Shown here one piece after another: positions 1 through 11,002 of a stretch of 64,000 bases of DNA. The stretch is from Scedosporium boydii (Eukaryota > Ascomycota > Sordariomycetes > Microascales > Microascaceae). The notes under the pieces were generated by a model that ran no database searches, was not told where the DNA came from, and saw nothing but the letters and a program-made list of their open reading frames with translations. Numbering within the stretch: the stretch's first letter is position 1; each line of letters opens with the position of its first letter. The stretch is from assembly GCA_002221725.1 (NCBI GenBank), contig NJFT01000091.1:1-64000 (forward strand), in the 5' to 3' direction. A program made the position numbers and the translations under genes.

Positions 1-1
1 T

Positions 2-565
2 GTTCCTGAGAAGCCTGTTCCTGAGAAGCCTGTTCCTGAGAAGCCTGTTCCTGAGAAGCCTGTTCCTGAGAAGCCTGTTCCTGAGAAGCCTGTTCCTGAG
101 AAGCCTGTTCCTGAGAAGCCTGTCCCCGAAAAGCCAGTTCCTGAGAAGCCCACTCCTGAGGTTCCTCACCCGGAGAAGCCTATCCCAGAGAAGCCTATCC
201 CGGAGAAGCCTATCCCGGAAAAGCCCGTCCCCGAAAAGCCTGTTCCTGAGAAGCCAGTTGTTCCCGTAGTCCCCACTACTGAGGCTCCCACGCCTGTGGT
301 GCCTACTCCCGAGAAGCCTTCCACGGAGGCTCCCGTCGTTCCCACCACCGAAGTTCCCGCTCCTCAGCCTACCCCCGAAAAGCCGACTGAGAAGCCTGCG
401 CCCACGAAGCCCGCGCCCTCGCCCGAGAAGCCCAGCCCTGAGAAGCCTGAGACTTCAACCGCTGAGGCCAAACCAACCAACGTCCCCGTCAGTGCCGCCA
501 CTATTGGCGCGATTGCCAACCTTGGCCTCCTTGCTGGCGCCTTGGTAATGGCAGTGCTCGCCTAA
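2..565 (+). CDS. PEKP-repeat GPI-anchored cell-wall protein (3' end only)
   Basis: The frame is open from the left edge, so the start lies outside the window. The first ~80 residues are near-perfect five-residue V-P-E-K-P units (15-bp DNA repeats, the first eight almost identical), then I-P-E-K-P variants, then a Pro/Thr/Glu/Lys-rich stalk. The last ~25 residues are a hydrophobic tail (…ATIGAIANLGLLAGALVMAVLA) ending at the stop, preceded by small residues, which is the usual layout of a GPI-anchor signal. This architecture is typical of fungal wall or adhesin-like proteins in which the repeat acts as a spacer lifting an N-terminal domain, not visible here, off the wall. The function of that domain is unknown. 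Confidence 0.8.
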   Translation, partial: VPEKPVPEKPVPEKPVPEKPVPEKPVPEKPVPEKPVPEKPVPEKPVPEKPTPEVPHPEKPIPEKPIPEKPIPEKPVPEKPVPEKPVVPVVPTTEAPTPVVPTPEKPSTEAPVVPTTEVPAPQPTPEKPTEKPAPTKPAPSPEKPSPEKPETSTAEAKPTNVPVSAATIGAIANLGLLAGALVMAVLA

Positions 566-1127
566 GCTCCACGGAGGATATGGCGTGTCCACAGATGGGA
601 TTGATGTGATGACAGGATAGGATAGGAGAGGATAATAGTGAGACGGGGGTAAATTACATTCGTGGTGTAGTCTAATAATAAGAGACCTGCTTGGTGTAAT
701 TTTTATGTACAATTTTGTCTACGTTTTTGTCAACAGTGAACCCTTCATTTGAATGCGGAGTCCAGGATGGAGGGAAACGTTCTAATCATTTCAGAACGAG
801 ATTCTGGCTTTCCGTTCTTGGAACTTGCGAAGAGTCGTCAGACAATGACATGATTCTCCAAGTCTGTGAAAGACGTCGAAATTGTTAGTGTTGCAACTAT
901 ATTCCTATTTCCCCTCCCTACAGTCGCATTCTTCATTCGTTTCCATGCAGAATTAATTCTTCTGCCACAGACACCCACGGACATCTCCCCCGCAGACCGC
1001 AAAGCCTCCGAAGCTCACGCAGACCGTATCCAAAATCGCGGACATGTCACTGAGCGAATCCTGGTTCTGCGCTACGCTTCGGTTGGTGGACAATTGACGT
1101 AGCGAGATGAGCGGAGCGATCCGTTTA

Positions 1128-1176
1128 GGCTAAAGCGCTGATCTTATCCGGGTTCTCGGGAGCGTCAATTGGCTAA
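1128..1176 (+). promoter_or_regulatory. Two GGCTAA motifs (possible XlnR/Xyr1 sites)
   Basis: GGCTAAA at 1128-1134 and GGCTAA at 1171-1176 match the core GGCTAA(A/R) recognised by the fungal xylanase activator XlnR/Xyr1. They lie about 1.03-1.07 kb before the GH10 start codon, in direct orientation 43 bp apart. Six-base motifs are common by chance, so the assignment rests on the downstream gene being a xylanase. Confidence 0.3.
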
Positions 1177-1522
1177 GCAGTGGAAGCGAACCCGTCAGGG
1201 GTTTCCGGGGCTCGGACTTGGTGGATAAGGCCGGCGGCGTCAGTCACCGACGGGGGTTTGGCGTCTTTTTTTGCGCGAGGGGGCCAATGCTGATGTTCGA
1301 TTAGACGTGGATATCTTGATGTTAGTATCCGGCGCGATTTTCTCCGGCCACACACAAGGGAGAGAAATCGCTCGTCAGGATAATAGCCAAGTCCGGGGTT
1401 TCAGCGGGACTGCCACGATGCCCGCTGGCCTTTATCCGGGCTCGTTAAAGGGGACCGTAACATCGGATCGGACGACAGGCTCGTTCGTGGTCGTGGAAGA
1501 CCCTTGATGCTGCTTCCATCTC

Positions 1523-1546
1523 CTGAGTGTGCTTAAGCACACTCAG
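1523..1546. repeat. Perfect 24-bp palindrome
   Basis: Two 12-base arms, CTGAGTGTGCTT and AAGCACACTCAG, are exact reverse complements with no spacer. It could bind a dimeric regulator or extrude as a hairpin. No function is known. Confidence 0.85.
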
Positions 1547-2061
1547 TCCTATCCCCCTTGGTTTGCGCCCTGGACTAGTCTCTGCTCAGTAGACTCTGCA
1601 TTAAGTCGTGGCTCGGTTCGTTCACGCTTCGTCCGTGAACTTGCCAGGGTCTATTTCCATCATTTCCCCACACATTGGACGACGGCGCAATGACCTCACT
1701 AACGCCCGCCCGATCTAATTCGTAGCGTAAACCCCATCAATGGGAACTTACCTGTGGCTCTGAGAACTTACATGTAGCTCACTTATCCACGATGGCATCC
1801 TACGCGAATAACGTCGCGGCGCCCGTTGCAACTGCATCTGGTCAAGCAAACCTGCCCCGGAATTTCTTGGTTGCCGGGTGTTGTCGAATATATTTCCGTC
1901 CATACTACCCATGTGATTGGGAGACAACGTCGCAATGGATGGACGTAGACGACAGGGACCAGGAGCTTGAGGTGTCGTCCGTGAGGTGTCGACAAGGATG
2001 AAGGAACATCAAGATGTTTCTGTGAGGCTTCTGTACCCACGGCATTCCAGTTACCAACCGG

Positions 2062-2068
2062 TATAAAT
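2062..2068 (+). promoter_or_regulatory. TATA box of the GH10 gene
   Basis: TATAAAT lies 140 bp before the ATG and is followed by a pyrimidine-rich leader (ctctctctcttctct), the usual fungal core-promoter arrangement. Confidence 0.6.
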
Positions 2069-2201
2069 CCCCTCCAGTCTTCCTTCACCCTGCCTCCATC
2101 GACTCGGTAGTCTCTCTCTCTTCTCTAGACAAGGCTCGCTCGGTCAATCCATCTACATTCCCCAGTATCTTGCCTCGTTCTATTCTCCCCACTCAGACAC
2201 A

Positions 2202-3558
2202 ATGGTGAAGTCCGCATACCTCACCGGCCTCCTAGCCGCCTGCACTCCAGCCGCCGCCCAGCTGCACAACCTCGCCGTCTCCGCCGGCCTCAAGTACTTC
2301 GGTTCCTGCCTCGACAATGGCCACCGCAGCGACGCGGGCTACATGAATATCATCAACAACAAGGCAGAAGTTGGCCAGCTCGTCCCAGAGAACGGCCAGA
2401 AGTGGGCCTACGTCGAGCCCAGCCGAGGAACCTTCACCTACAACGACGCTGATGTTGTTCCCAACATTGCTGCCGCCAATGGTCAGGTATTGAGGTGCCA
2501 TACTCTTACCTGGCACAGTCAGCTCCCCAGCTGGGGTAAGTCTTGGAAGCCTCATAATGTCCTCAAGTGCTTCGGCGAGCTAAGGATTCCTTTCTAGTTG
2601 AGAATGGCTCGTGGACCAAAGCTCAGCTTCAGTCTGTCATTGAGACCCACATTGCCAACGTGATGGGCCACTACAAGGGCAAGTGTTACGCCTGGGACGT
2701 CGTCAACGAAGCCGCCGACGACAACGGCAACTGGCGCGATAGCGTCTTCTACCGCGTCATGGGCACGGACTTCCTGCCCATTTCCTTCAACGCAGCCAAG
2801 AAGGCTGACGCCAACACCAAGCTGTAAGTCTTTTTTTCTTTCTCTTCTTCTTTTACTCCCATGTTCCTCACCGCATACTGATCTCTCCAAGGTACTACAA
2901 CGACTACAACCTCGAGTACAACGGCGCCAAGACCAACCGCGTCTACGAAGCTGTCACCATCGTCCAAAATGCCGGCGCCCCCATCGACGGCGTCGGTTTC
3001 CAAGGCCATCTCATCGTCGGCAGCACGCCATCCCGCGCCAACCTCGCCACCGCCCTCCGTCGTTTCACGGCCCTCGGCCTCGAGGTCGCCTATACCGAGC
3101 TCGACATCCGCCACTCCAGCCTTCCGGCCTCTTCTTCCGCCCTCACCACCCAGGCTAACGACTACGCCAATGTCGTTGGCTCTTGCCTCGATGTCGCCGG
3201 CTGCGTTGGTGTCACTGTCTGGGGTATGTCGGACAAGTACTCGTGGATTCCTCAGACTTTCTCGGGCCAGGGTGACGCGCTCCTCTATGATAGCAACTTT
3301 AACAAGAAGGCCGCCTGGACTTCCGTCTCTAGCGTCCTCGCTGCTGCAGCTACTGGTAACCCCAATCCCGGCACCACCCTCACTACCTCTACCCGGACCA
3401 CGACTACTGCTCCTCCTGCTACTACTACCACTGCCGCTCCCGGTGGTGGCGCGGCACACTGGGGACAGTGTGGCGGTATTGGTTGGACTGGCCCTACTAC
3501 TTGCCAGTCTCCTTGGACTTGCACTAAGCTGAATGACTGGTACTACCAGTGCTTGTAA
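2202..3558 (+). CDS. Secreted GH10 endo-1,4-beta-xylanase with C-terminal CBM1
   Basis: Exons 2202..2535, 2598..2823 and 2892..3558 give 408 residues; both introns have GTAAGT donors and (T/A)AG acceptors and restore the frame. The protein starts with a signal peptide (about 1-19, ending A-A-A-Q). The GH10 barrel follows with the diagnostic L-T-W-H-S-Q, the acid/base Glu in W-D-V-V-N-E-A, and the nucleophile Glu in T-E-L-D-I-R. A Thr/Pro linker (about 335-370) leads to a family 1 cellulose-binding module, [16 protein letters not shown] to Y-Y-Q-C-L at the very end. GH10 enzymes cleave internal xylan bonds outside the cell, and the CBM1 tethers the enzyme to cellulose. Possible regulation: TATA box at 2062 and distal GGCTAA motifs. 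Confidence 0.96.
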
Positions 3559-4222
3559 GTTGGAATATATTGGAGGGGTGAAAAGGGGACAGATGAGTGG
3601 GCGGTGCATGAATAGATGGAAATAAGAGAGCCAAGGGGGTAAAATCTATGATGGGCGCTTTGGCTCATCTGTTTGATAAAATTATGTACATACCTTTCTT
3701 CTGGATATTCTTTGTTCTTCGTAAATATTATTGATCATACATCAAAGCTTCTTTGTGTTCTACTCATAAACAATGAGTCGTTTGGCCCCTTCGACTTTGT
3801 GCTATTGATTTTGCTACACAATCCTTTGACTCCATCGCACCGACGTCGATGATCAACTCACATTGTCTCGATCGGCTTTGTGTATGACAGTACTGTACTC
3901 TAGAATTTCAAGAGATAGAGACACACCTGTCCCTTTCTTATTCATTCAAGCCAGAGATTAGTATTTATTCTGGAGGCCGAGGCAACAAAGTATCGAAGAC
4001 CCGATGGCTCATCATAACCTTAATGCCAACAATGAAAACGACATGGTGTTTGCATATCCAGGTTGAAGCCATTCACGACTCAGTGTGTGCAGTCACCAAG
4101 TCTATTTGTTTTCGGCTCTTCTCCATAGATTGCATTGTCTCGATCCTCGTCGGCTCGATGACTCCTTCACCTGTTCAGATCGACTCCCGGAACTGTCAAA
4201 GACAGGACAGGATGAGAACAGG
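3559..4222. other. Intergenic region downstream of the xylanase
   Basis: Contains the 3' untranslated region of the xylanase and AT-rich spacer. I see no gene. Confidence 0.5.
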
Positions 4223-4372
4223 TATAAAAGGGCTGGGAGATCTTCTTCTCAAACCAATATCGTGGATAGAAACCATTCCAACAATCTACTACCAGTAAGT
4301 ACTACCTACCCTTCAGACATCGCCAACTTCATCACGAAGGGCACGAGTAACTGATCATCCTTCGGGTCACAG
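4223..4372 (+). promoter_or_regulatory. TATA box and 5'-UTR intron of the small gene at 4542
   Basis: TATAAAAG at 4223-4230 is followed by a leader containing a convincing intron (4295..4372, 78 bp): donor GTAAGTA, branch-like TAAC near 4347, acceptor CACAG. Splicing would join leader segments well ahead of the ATG at 4542. This argues that the small downstream frame is transcribed. Confidence 0.5.
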
Positions 4373-4541
4373 AGCTCACTCAAACGACTTATTCCATATT
4401 TCGACAGGAACCAAGAGCTTTTCCTCTTTGGACATACACTTCTGGAAATTCCTCTCTTCACCCTCGCCTATCAGAGATTACGGCCGACTCTGTCGTCATT
4501 TATTCCAGCCTTCCAAGCAGACGAGGTAAACCAAGATCGAG

Positions 4542-4919
4542 ATGCCGGTATATATCGTCCCCCACACCGATCGCCAGTCGGCTTTGAATGCCGCTTTGAA
4601 TCATTCTCGGGGCTCCTCCACCAACTCCAAGGGTGATCTAGACAAACTTGGCCTTCATCCCAAGGAAATGAGGAAGTGTCTCCGGAGGCATATTAAAGGC
4701 CGGGACCTCAAACCCGCTATTAACAGGTTAGCGGTTTCGGTGAAGAAAGACAAGACGAGTTTAGAAGCGGAGGAACCCTCTGACAATGGTCAGAAGGACG
4801 AGGCATCAGGGACCTGGTCATCCCCGGATATGGAATCGGGGGGTGATAACCGCCAGCCCCGGGGCTCGTTGGCTTTGGCCGAGTTTATTAAGCCCGACTC
4901 CTCGGCAAGAAAAAGCTGA
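4542..4919 (+). CDS. Small hydrophilic protein of unknown function
   Basis: A single frame of 125 residues starts M-P-V-Y-I-V-P-H and is rich in Lys, Arg, Ser and Glu, with no signal peptide or membrane segment. I do not recognise a family. Support comes from the ordered TATA box (4223), 5'-UTR intron (4295-4372) and first-ATG position. A second frame overlaps the 3' end and runs to 5013 with a Lys/Glu-rich tail, so a further intron or frameshift could alter the C terminus. Confidence 0.45.
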   Translation: MPVYIVPHTDRQSALNAALNHSRGSSTNSKGDLDKLGLHPKEMRKCLRRHIKGRDLKPAINRLAVSVKKDKTSLEAEEPSDNGQKDEASGTWSSPDMESGGDNRQPRGSLALAEFIKPDSSARKS

Positions 4920-5644
4920 ACTGAAAAAGAGCCCGGTGTTCCGAGATGAGAAACAGGAGGATGAGGAGAAACCAGTTCCCAGGGTGGAGCTGATGCGAGC
5001 CTTCGAGCGCTGATGACGCCCGGTTGATACACACTTCAGATTGATATTAAATTGACTTTTTCCACACTGAATTCTCCATCGCGTCGTAGTTATCTAATCT
5101 CCAATTCGATGCTCATCCTAGCTCTCTCCTTCGTCTAAGACCCAAGCAGGTGGACGACCAAGGCCAGCTCATTGGTCAAAGCTCTTGACGCGTCATTAAT
5201 CGCGGGGTAGGAGCTTGGAGCTTGAGCTTCAGGCGAGCTGATTCAGGCGAGCTGAAGCGCCCTCGGTGAGCACGGCTGTACGCCAGACGTCGAAAAATAG
5301 ACGGAGTGAAACAATGTGATTGAGATGAAAGTGAGTGTAGGAAGAGAATCGAGTTGATTTCAGCGTCAGGATTGTTCTTTCTCATTTTTCGACATGTCTC
5401 GGCGTTGAAGGAAGGAGCAGGTGGGATGATGTATTCCCATGTGAACGCGCACTTTGAGACAGCTACACGTGATAATCCCTCAGCTTTCCAAGAAACCACG
5501 ACAGCGATGGTGGACATCGCATCATCACAATTGCAGTTCCACAATCAAGAAAGCGGGATTCGTATCTCATCCGCTCCGTTTCCATCACCAAGCCACGGGA
5601 ATAAAATACCGCTACAGATTCGGAATTAAGAGAACAAAAGAAAA
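4920..5644. other. Intergenic region
   Basis: Nothing with support as a gene. The overlapping frames here on both strands are not supported by start context or composition. Confidence 0.4.
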
Positions 5645-6393
5645 ATGGGCGCTGACTCCAACGGTCCCGCCAAGGGCAAAGGCGCGGTCGGAAAACGGGT
5701 TGCGGGCCTAGTCTCCTTTCTCACTCGGCAGCTCGACCGGGTCGTTAGCCCTGATACGCGCCAGACAGCGTACAATGCTGTGTATGATTTCGCCCAGGAA
5801 CGTCCCCTACTTGCGGTATGACTTTTTTCCCCTTCTTCTTTTCTTTTTCTTCTCTCTCCTCTTAAGCGCGAGCAGGGCCAGTGGCATCGCCGAACTCTTC
5901 CTTGAAGTGTCTTCCTAAGCGCTAGTCTGGCATTCTTCTCTGAGCCGCCTCGGATAATAAAAGCACGGCGAAAATTACGCGATATAAACTAACAATCTCG
6001 CAGTCCTTCCTCTTCACCCAACTCCTCTTCTCCTTCATCCCCATTCTCCTCTTCCTCACCTTCATCCTCTCCACGGCCGCATTCGCCTTTGGCGTCGCCC
6101 TGGTTTTCACCCTGTTCTGGGCCGGCGTCGCCCTCCTTGTTCTAGTTCCAACCATTTTCTTGACCGCCTCCGTTGCTGTTATCGCTTACGTTTGGGCCCT
6201 GTCGAGCTACCTACTTGCTCGCCAGGTATACAGCTGGGTACCTAGGGGCGAAGGCCAGGCTGGGGGCAATAGCCACCAGAGTATCTCGGCTGGCCAAGGT
6301 GGTGTACAGGTGGGCAACGGAGGAGTCTCGAAGTTTGAGAGCGGAGTTGGGAATCCTGGCTATGGCACGGTTAAGATTGGGAATGAATTGTAG
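5645..6393 (+). CDS. Promethin-like (LDAF/Ldo-type) hydrophobic membrane protein
   Basis: Exons 5645..5815 and 6004..6393 (intron 188 bp, donor GTATGA, branch-like ACTAAC, acceptor CGCAG) give about 186 residues. The N-terminal ~60 residues are basic and hydrophilic, with L-T-R-Q-L-D-R-V-V-S-P-D-T-R. Exon 2 opens with about 75 mostly hydrophobic residues forming two or three membrane or hairpin segments (F-L-F-T-Q-L-L-F-S-F-I-P to V-I-A-Y-V-W-A-L). The tail is Gly/Ser-rich. This layout resembles fungal promethin/lipid-droplet-assembly-factor proteins, partners of seipin in ER lipid-droplet formation. The match is by overall pattern, not by a catalytic motif. Confidence 0.6.
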
Positions 6394-9300
6394 GATATTG
6401 ATTTGATGCCCGAGCTCGGGTTAAGGGATACATTGTATCGGGAAATGGGACGAACTGTGGATTAGGGCAGATGCTATGGAATATCATGGGACTCTGGGAC
6501 TACGTTTTGTCTTCCATTCATTATATTGATCGATTATACGGCCGTTTCGGCATCCAGTAGCCAATTAGCTGGAGTTCTTAATCCGAGCTCTCAATAACGC
6601 CATGTGGGAAGCAATTGTCATCGCCCCTCGAGGCCCTTGCTGCATATCGGACTAGATTGATCATGGGCCTGATCCTGCCATCACCTGAACTTCACGGCAA
6701 CGTGGAACCCGGTTTCCAGTTGCAAGCGACTTCCCCACAATGACCTGCCAACCACGTGAGAAGGAAGCGATTTCACTAGTGTCAAAACGAGCTGTAAATT
6801 AAGTCTACTTCTCTAGCCACCCGCGTCTGAACGGCGCGAGGCGTTTGGCTTCGCATACGCGACACTGTGAAGTGGAGGGAGGTCAGATCTGACCAGACAT
6901 TGACACCCGCCAAGAAAGCTATCCAAAGCTAGGGCAGAAACAATAAAAAGTCGTAGCATTATCTAGATCAGGGTTTATCTGAGAGAACGCGCTGATGAAT
7001 CACGGATTCAAGTCCTCCAACTGGACCCTGTCAGGCAATCGAACAAAAACAACACACCGAGGGGCACCGGGGAGACCCACACCGAAGAGGTGAATTCGTT
7101 TGGCCTCGATCGGAAGCCACCAAGTCCGGACGGGGCCTTTCTGGGGGCATCACCGGGTTCCATAGATTATATGCTTATCTTTTTTCAATTCTAGCTTAAA
7201 CGCGAGAGGGAATCGGATGATGTTCTCGCCCTTTTTGTTGTCTATTTTCAGAAATCGATCATTCAACAGATAGGTAAGAAAGAACCCAATAGATTTGATG
7301 GAATCAACCACGCAAGCATTTCTTGGACGAAAATCCTTTCTCGAGTAGGAAAGAGTTGGAGGATGTGATCCCAGGAAGTACAGAGGAGATCAAACAACAT
7401 CATCCCGTCCATCCCCTTGGCGAAACGCTGGATATTTCTCCGTGCAGAGCACCAGGAATATGCTCGGACTGCGAGGGTGGGAAAATCGAGCCCTCTGGCA
7501 TCTTCGGGGTTCGGACGAAAGTGTTCAGTGCAGGGAAAGCAGGCCCGGTCTGACTTGCCCCTCGAGGACTTTTGTCAGGCTCCGTTGGTGAACCCTTCCA
7601 TGCGCAGTGCCCAGGCCCCAGTTCACATCCTGAGACGGTTGCAAAGGGGCATGTTTCGTCTTCTCAGAGCGCACGTACTTTACTTGCACTATTTGCACAG
7701 TAAAATTGCTAGCGTGTGCTCCACGAGAAAGATGTTTTGTTTTACATGCCAAGTGGAAATACGACGACAGGTAGGCATGGGGCTGGAGAAACAGGAGAAG
7801 GGTCTGGACTCAGGGAGGAAGGATTCGAACTGAACAAGATGCATGTTCTCCTTGAGATATCACAGCTTCAATACCATCATGGGCTATAGGGCTCTCCACA
7901 ATTCCCAGGCAATTATTACCATTCCAAGGGCGCTGACGACGCGGATCAACGGGAATTGCTTCGCATCAGCCCTACTTTCGACTGACTGACAAATATACCC
8001 AAGTAACACGCTTCATTCATATTGACCAGAACATAATTTTTTTTCTTCTCAGTTGGTCTGAGGCTCGATCTCGATAATCTTGTTCTTTCTGGCTGGCCTC
8101 GGCAACCTGGAGCATTGAAGATTTAGAGTTATTCAAGATTGAGGGTAGTATTAGCGAAAATTCCCCTAATGTCTCACCTTTTCAGGGGCTGGGCAGCCAC
8201 ACCTGCAGCAGGAAGCCCCTGGAAACGCAGTATTTTGACCTCTGAGCTGAGCTGTTTGTTGTGCGTTGTCCCCGTATCTTTCGTATTCACACGGTATCGT
8301 ATCCCTGTGATGCTTGGCACTCCAAGCAAAGCCGAAACTCGAAGGATGGCTGTGAAGAGGAAGCCTCCATACTTCGTACTGAGAAGGAGATGCGTGCTCG
8401 AGCATTTATCGTTGTTGTTATCTGCACAGCCATCGGTATCTCAATGCTCGAATGTCGGACATCGACATCTCCCTCCAACTTGGAGGGAACTGAACATCAG
8501 TCCTCGCCAACAGTGCTCTCCAGGCAGACTGCCTCATACAACTTCCTAAACGGAATGACAAGCAAGACCTACCCATAGTCTTGCCATCCGAAATATGAAA
8601 TATTTGAAGGATTTTGACAGTCTAGGGTATCCCGATTCGGCAGTAAGCTCCCCACCAGTATGATACTGGCGGTCAACAAGAGCACTCATTCCTCACATTG
8701 ATTGGACTCCGGGGGCATTTGTGAGGGAAACTAAGGGCCCGGGGGACCTTCCTCCCGAATAACCTTAATCCTACGAGGCGAAGGAGCTGCCGATACTGAG
8801 GAATCGTACCTTGTCCAAGTTGGGGAAGTGCCCCCACAATCCTTGGGTCGTGAAGTATTATTCCCCCTTGGGTACAAGAACGAAGCACTATTACAGTAAC
8901 ACTTTATATGGCGGAAGAATCGGGTAATTTGTACCTCCGAAACCCATGTACGTACGACTCTAGAGTGTGATTGTGCCTGCGTTTTCTTAATGCACCTTCC
9001 CAAAGAGAAGTCGCTACCCTGGTCGCCATTTGGCTCGGACCCTGGTTCGTTGTCCCTCTCTTGTCTCAGCTTCCCCAGTCCCCGTCCGTGATGTCTGAAA
9101 ACCTGCAATGCACCACACACTGGGACTCGAGCACCAGCACGCATTTTCTTAGGAAAATTCGAGCCAAGCCTCCCGGCGCATCTTCCGACTAACCCTCAAT
9201 TCCCTTCTCTACGGGACCCTCACTGGCACCGCCGAGATGGATCCGGGCCTGAACGCATATCGAGCGATGGCCACCTCAATCGGAAACTCTCTCTCGAGAT

Positions 9301-11002
9301 CGAGCTCGAAGGGAATACGAATGCTTGGCCACCGAAGGGTGAAGAAGGCGAAGAAGATTTCTCGGAATCAATCCCTCTTAAACCCCCTAGTAAGTGAGTG
9401 CCCTTTGGCGATCGACGAGTGATCTCCGTCCAAGGCCGCTCCAGTACAGTCATCCCTGGTTACGAGGCAGCTTGCACTGATGTCGATAGAGCAGATCGCC
9501 AAGGACGATTTCCGTCGCATTAAGGCAAATCTCGGATCCAGCCGATCCTTCTGCTCAACGTCTCTCTCAATTGGACTTCAATTGGACTAAGAGGGGGGGT
9601 GGCAAGGTGCCACCACAAGGGAGGACTGTTACAGATTCCCCAGCATTGACTCCTAAGCCTCCTAATAAGCCCCCTCTGCCAGAAAGAAGCTGTGTGAGTA
9701 TGATTGTGACTGCTGGAGAATGGTAGCATACGAAGTGTCTCCGAGTGGTAGAGCCAAACGCACTGGAAAACGCTTCACCTGGCCATGCCTCTTCCTGATA
9801 TTGGAGATGCAAGATAACCACTCCAGTCCTGCCAGCAGCTAAGGAGCCCATACAGTGGGCCCAAACCATCAAGCTCTATTCTCCTCACACATGTTGACGA
9901 CAGTGGCTGTTCACTTGCTGGAATTGAGTCCTCTTATTATTCCGCACCATATTATTCTACTCACAAAAGAAAAAGAAGGAGAAAAAAAGTACTGAGGTAC
10001 AACCCCCGGGTCATTAGTAGCTTGTTCCAGCTGGGAACCCTGGGACTGCCAAGCCTTCTAGCCTACCCCTGCTGCTTCTCCGATGGAGCACTGACATGGG
10101 CCAGGGACTCAAGCTTTTCTCAACCTCGATCTTTCTGCGGCTCTGTCGTTTGCTGGCTTTGTTTTTTCTGCGGTCTGTTATACCTTTCATCCGCACTAAT
10201 TCCACCCAAGAGACGATGGTACCTCAATCGTCCCGGGTCCAGATGTTTCTGGACGACGGGATGGGGTCAACCATCCCTGCCCAGCCCTCGTTATCCACTG
10301 CCTACCCTGGTGTAAGTTCGGGTACCTTTCTCGCCATCGTGAATCTCCCCTGCGCCAATGTAGCGAAGGCCCCTTGATACACGCTCCTCCACCCGTCCTG
10401 ATAACCAGTTGGGTCCCGTATCAGCCTCTGTGGTTGCTAGGCCATCCCATTCAGGAAAGGGGCCAGAGAAATCACAGCACATCGGCCGGGATGTAGGATT
10501 TGGGAGGGCAGCCCATAGTTTCCGCGTGCGGTACGTATCATCGCATCCGACGACCAGGATAGAAAGGTGTATTATTATTATAAGACTCTCGGCGCTGCAG
10601 TGATCGTCGTTGTTTCCCTCCCTCGCTCTCCTTCTTCCCTTCCCCATCCCCTTCGTTCGAGCCGGTCTTTCTGTTGTTACGTTCGTTTCTTTTCCGTCAG
10701 TGGAATATTCTTCCTTTCGACGGGTTTGTTGGGATCGAGAAGAAGACTACTCGTGATACCTTCTAGTCTATCCTTCTTCTTCCCTTCCTTCTTTCATCAG
10801 CCGAGCTGGCATCTCGATCTTTTCTACTTTTTATTTGAATATCTTTCCTTTCTTCCTTCCTCTCTCGGTGTTATCGTTTATCCGAAAGGGGCTTTTGTTG
10901 GAAAGATAACGTCGATTCGGTCCAGCGTTCGAGTCGATTATCAGCAGCTTAAGAAATACGAACCTCTCCCCCAGAAGAAGATCCACATAGCAACTCGCCA
11001 AG
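6394..11002. other. 4.6-kb gene-poor stretch
   Basis: No frame here is convincing. Several 70-138-codon frames exist on both strands with no recognisable family, good start context or splice pattern. A purine-rich ACAAGGGAGGA followed by TGTTACAG near 9616-9634 resembles the polypurine tract/LTR start of a retroelement, but no LTR pair or reverse-transcriptase motif is visible. The last ~400 bp (10.6-11.0 kb) are CT-rich and are probably the promoter and leader of the gene at 11003. Confidence 0.4.

Larger units (their letters stand above)
566..2061. other. Intergenic region upstream of the xylanase
   Basis: No convincing coding sequence. It contains a perfect 24-bp palindrome (1523-1546) and two GGCTAA motifs (1128, 1171) that could belong to the promoter of the downstream xylanase. 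Confidence 0.5.

Noticed and set aside
1..270. CRISPR-like direct repeats
   Set aside because: The 15-bp units are contiguous with no spacers and encode a protein repeat in a eukaryotic gene.
2749..3609. 286-codon minus-strand frame
   Set aside because: Antisense to exon 3 of the GH10 xylanase, whose catalytic motifs and CBM1 are unambiguous.
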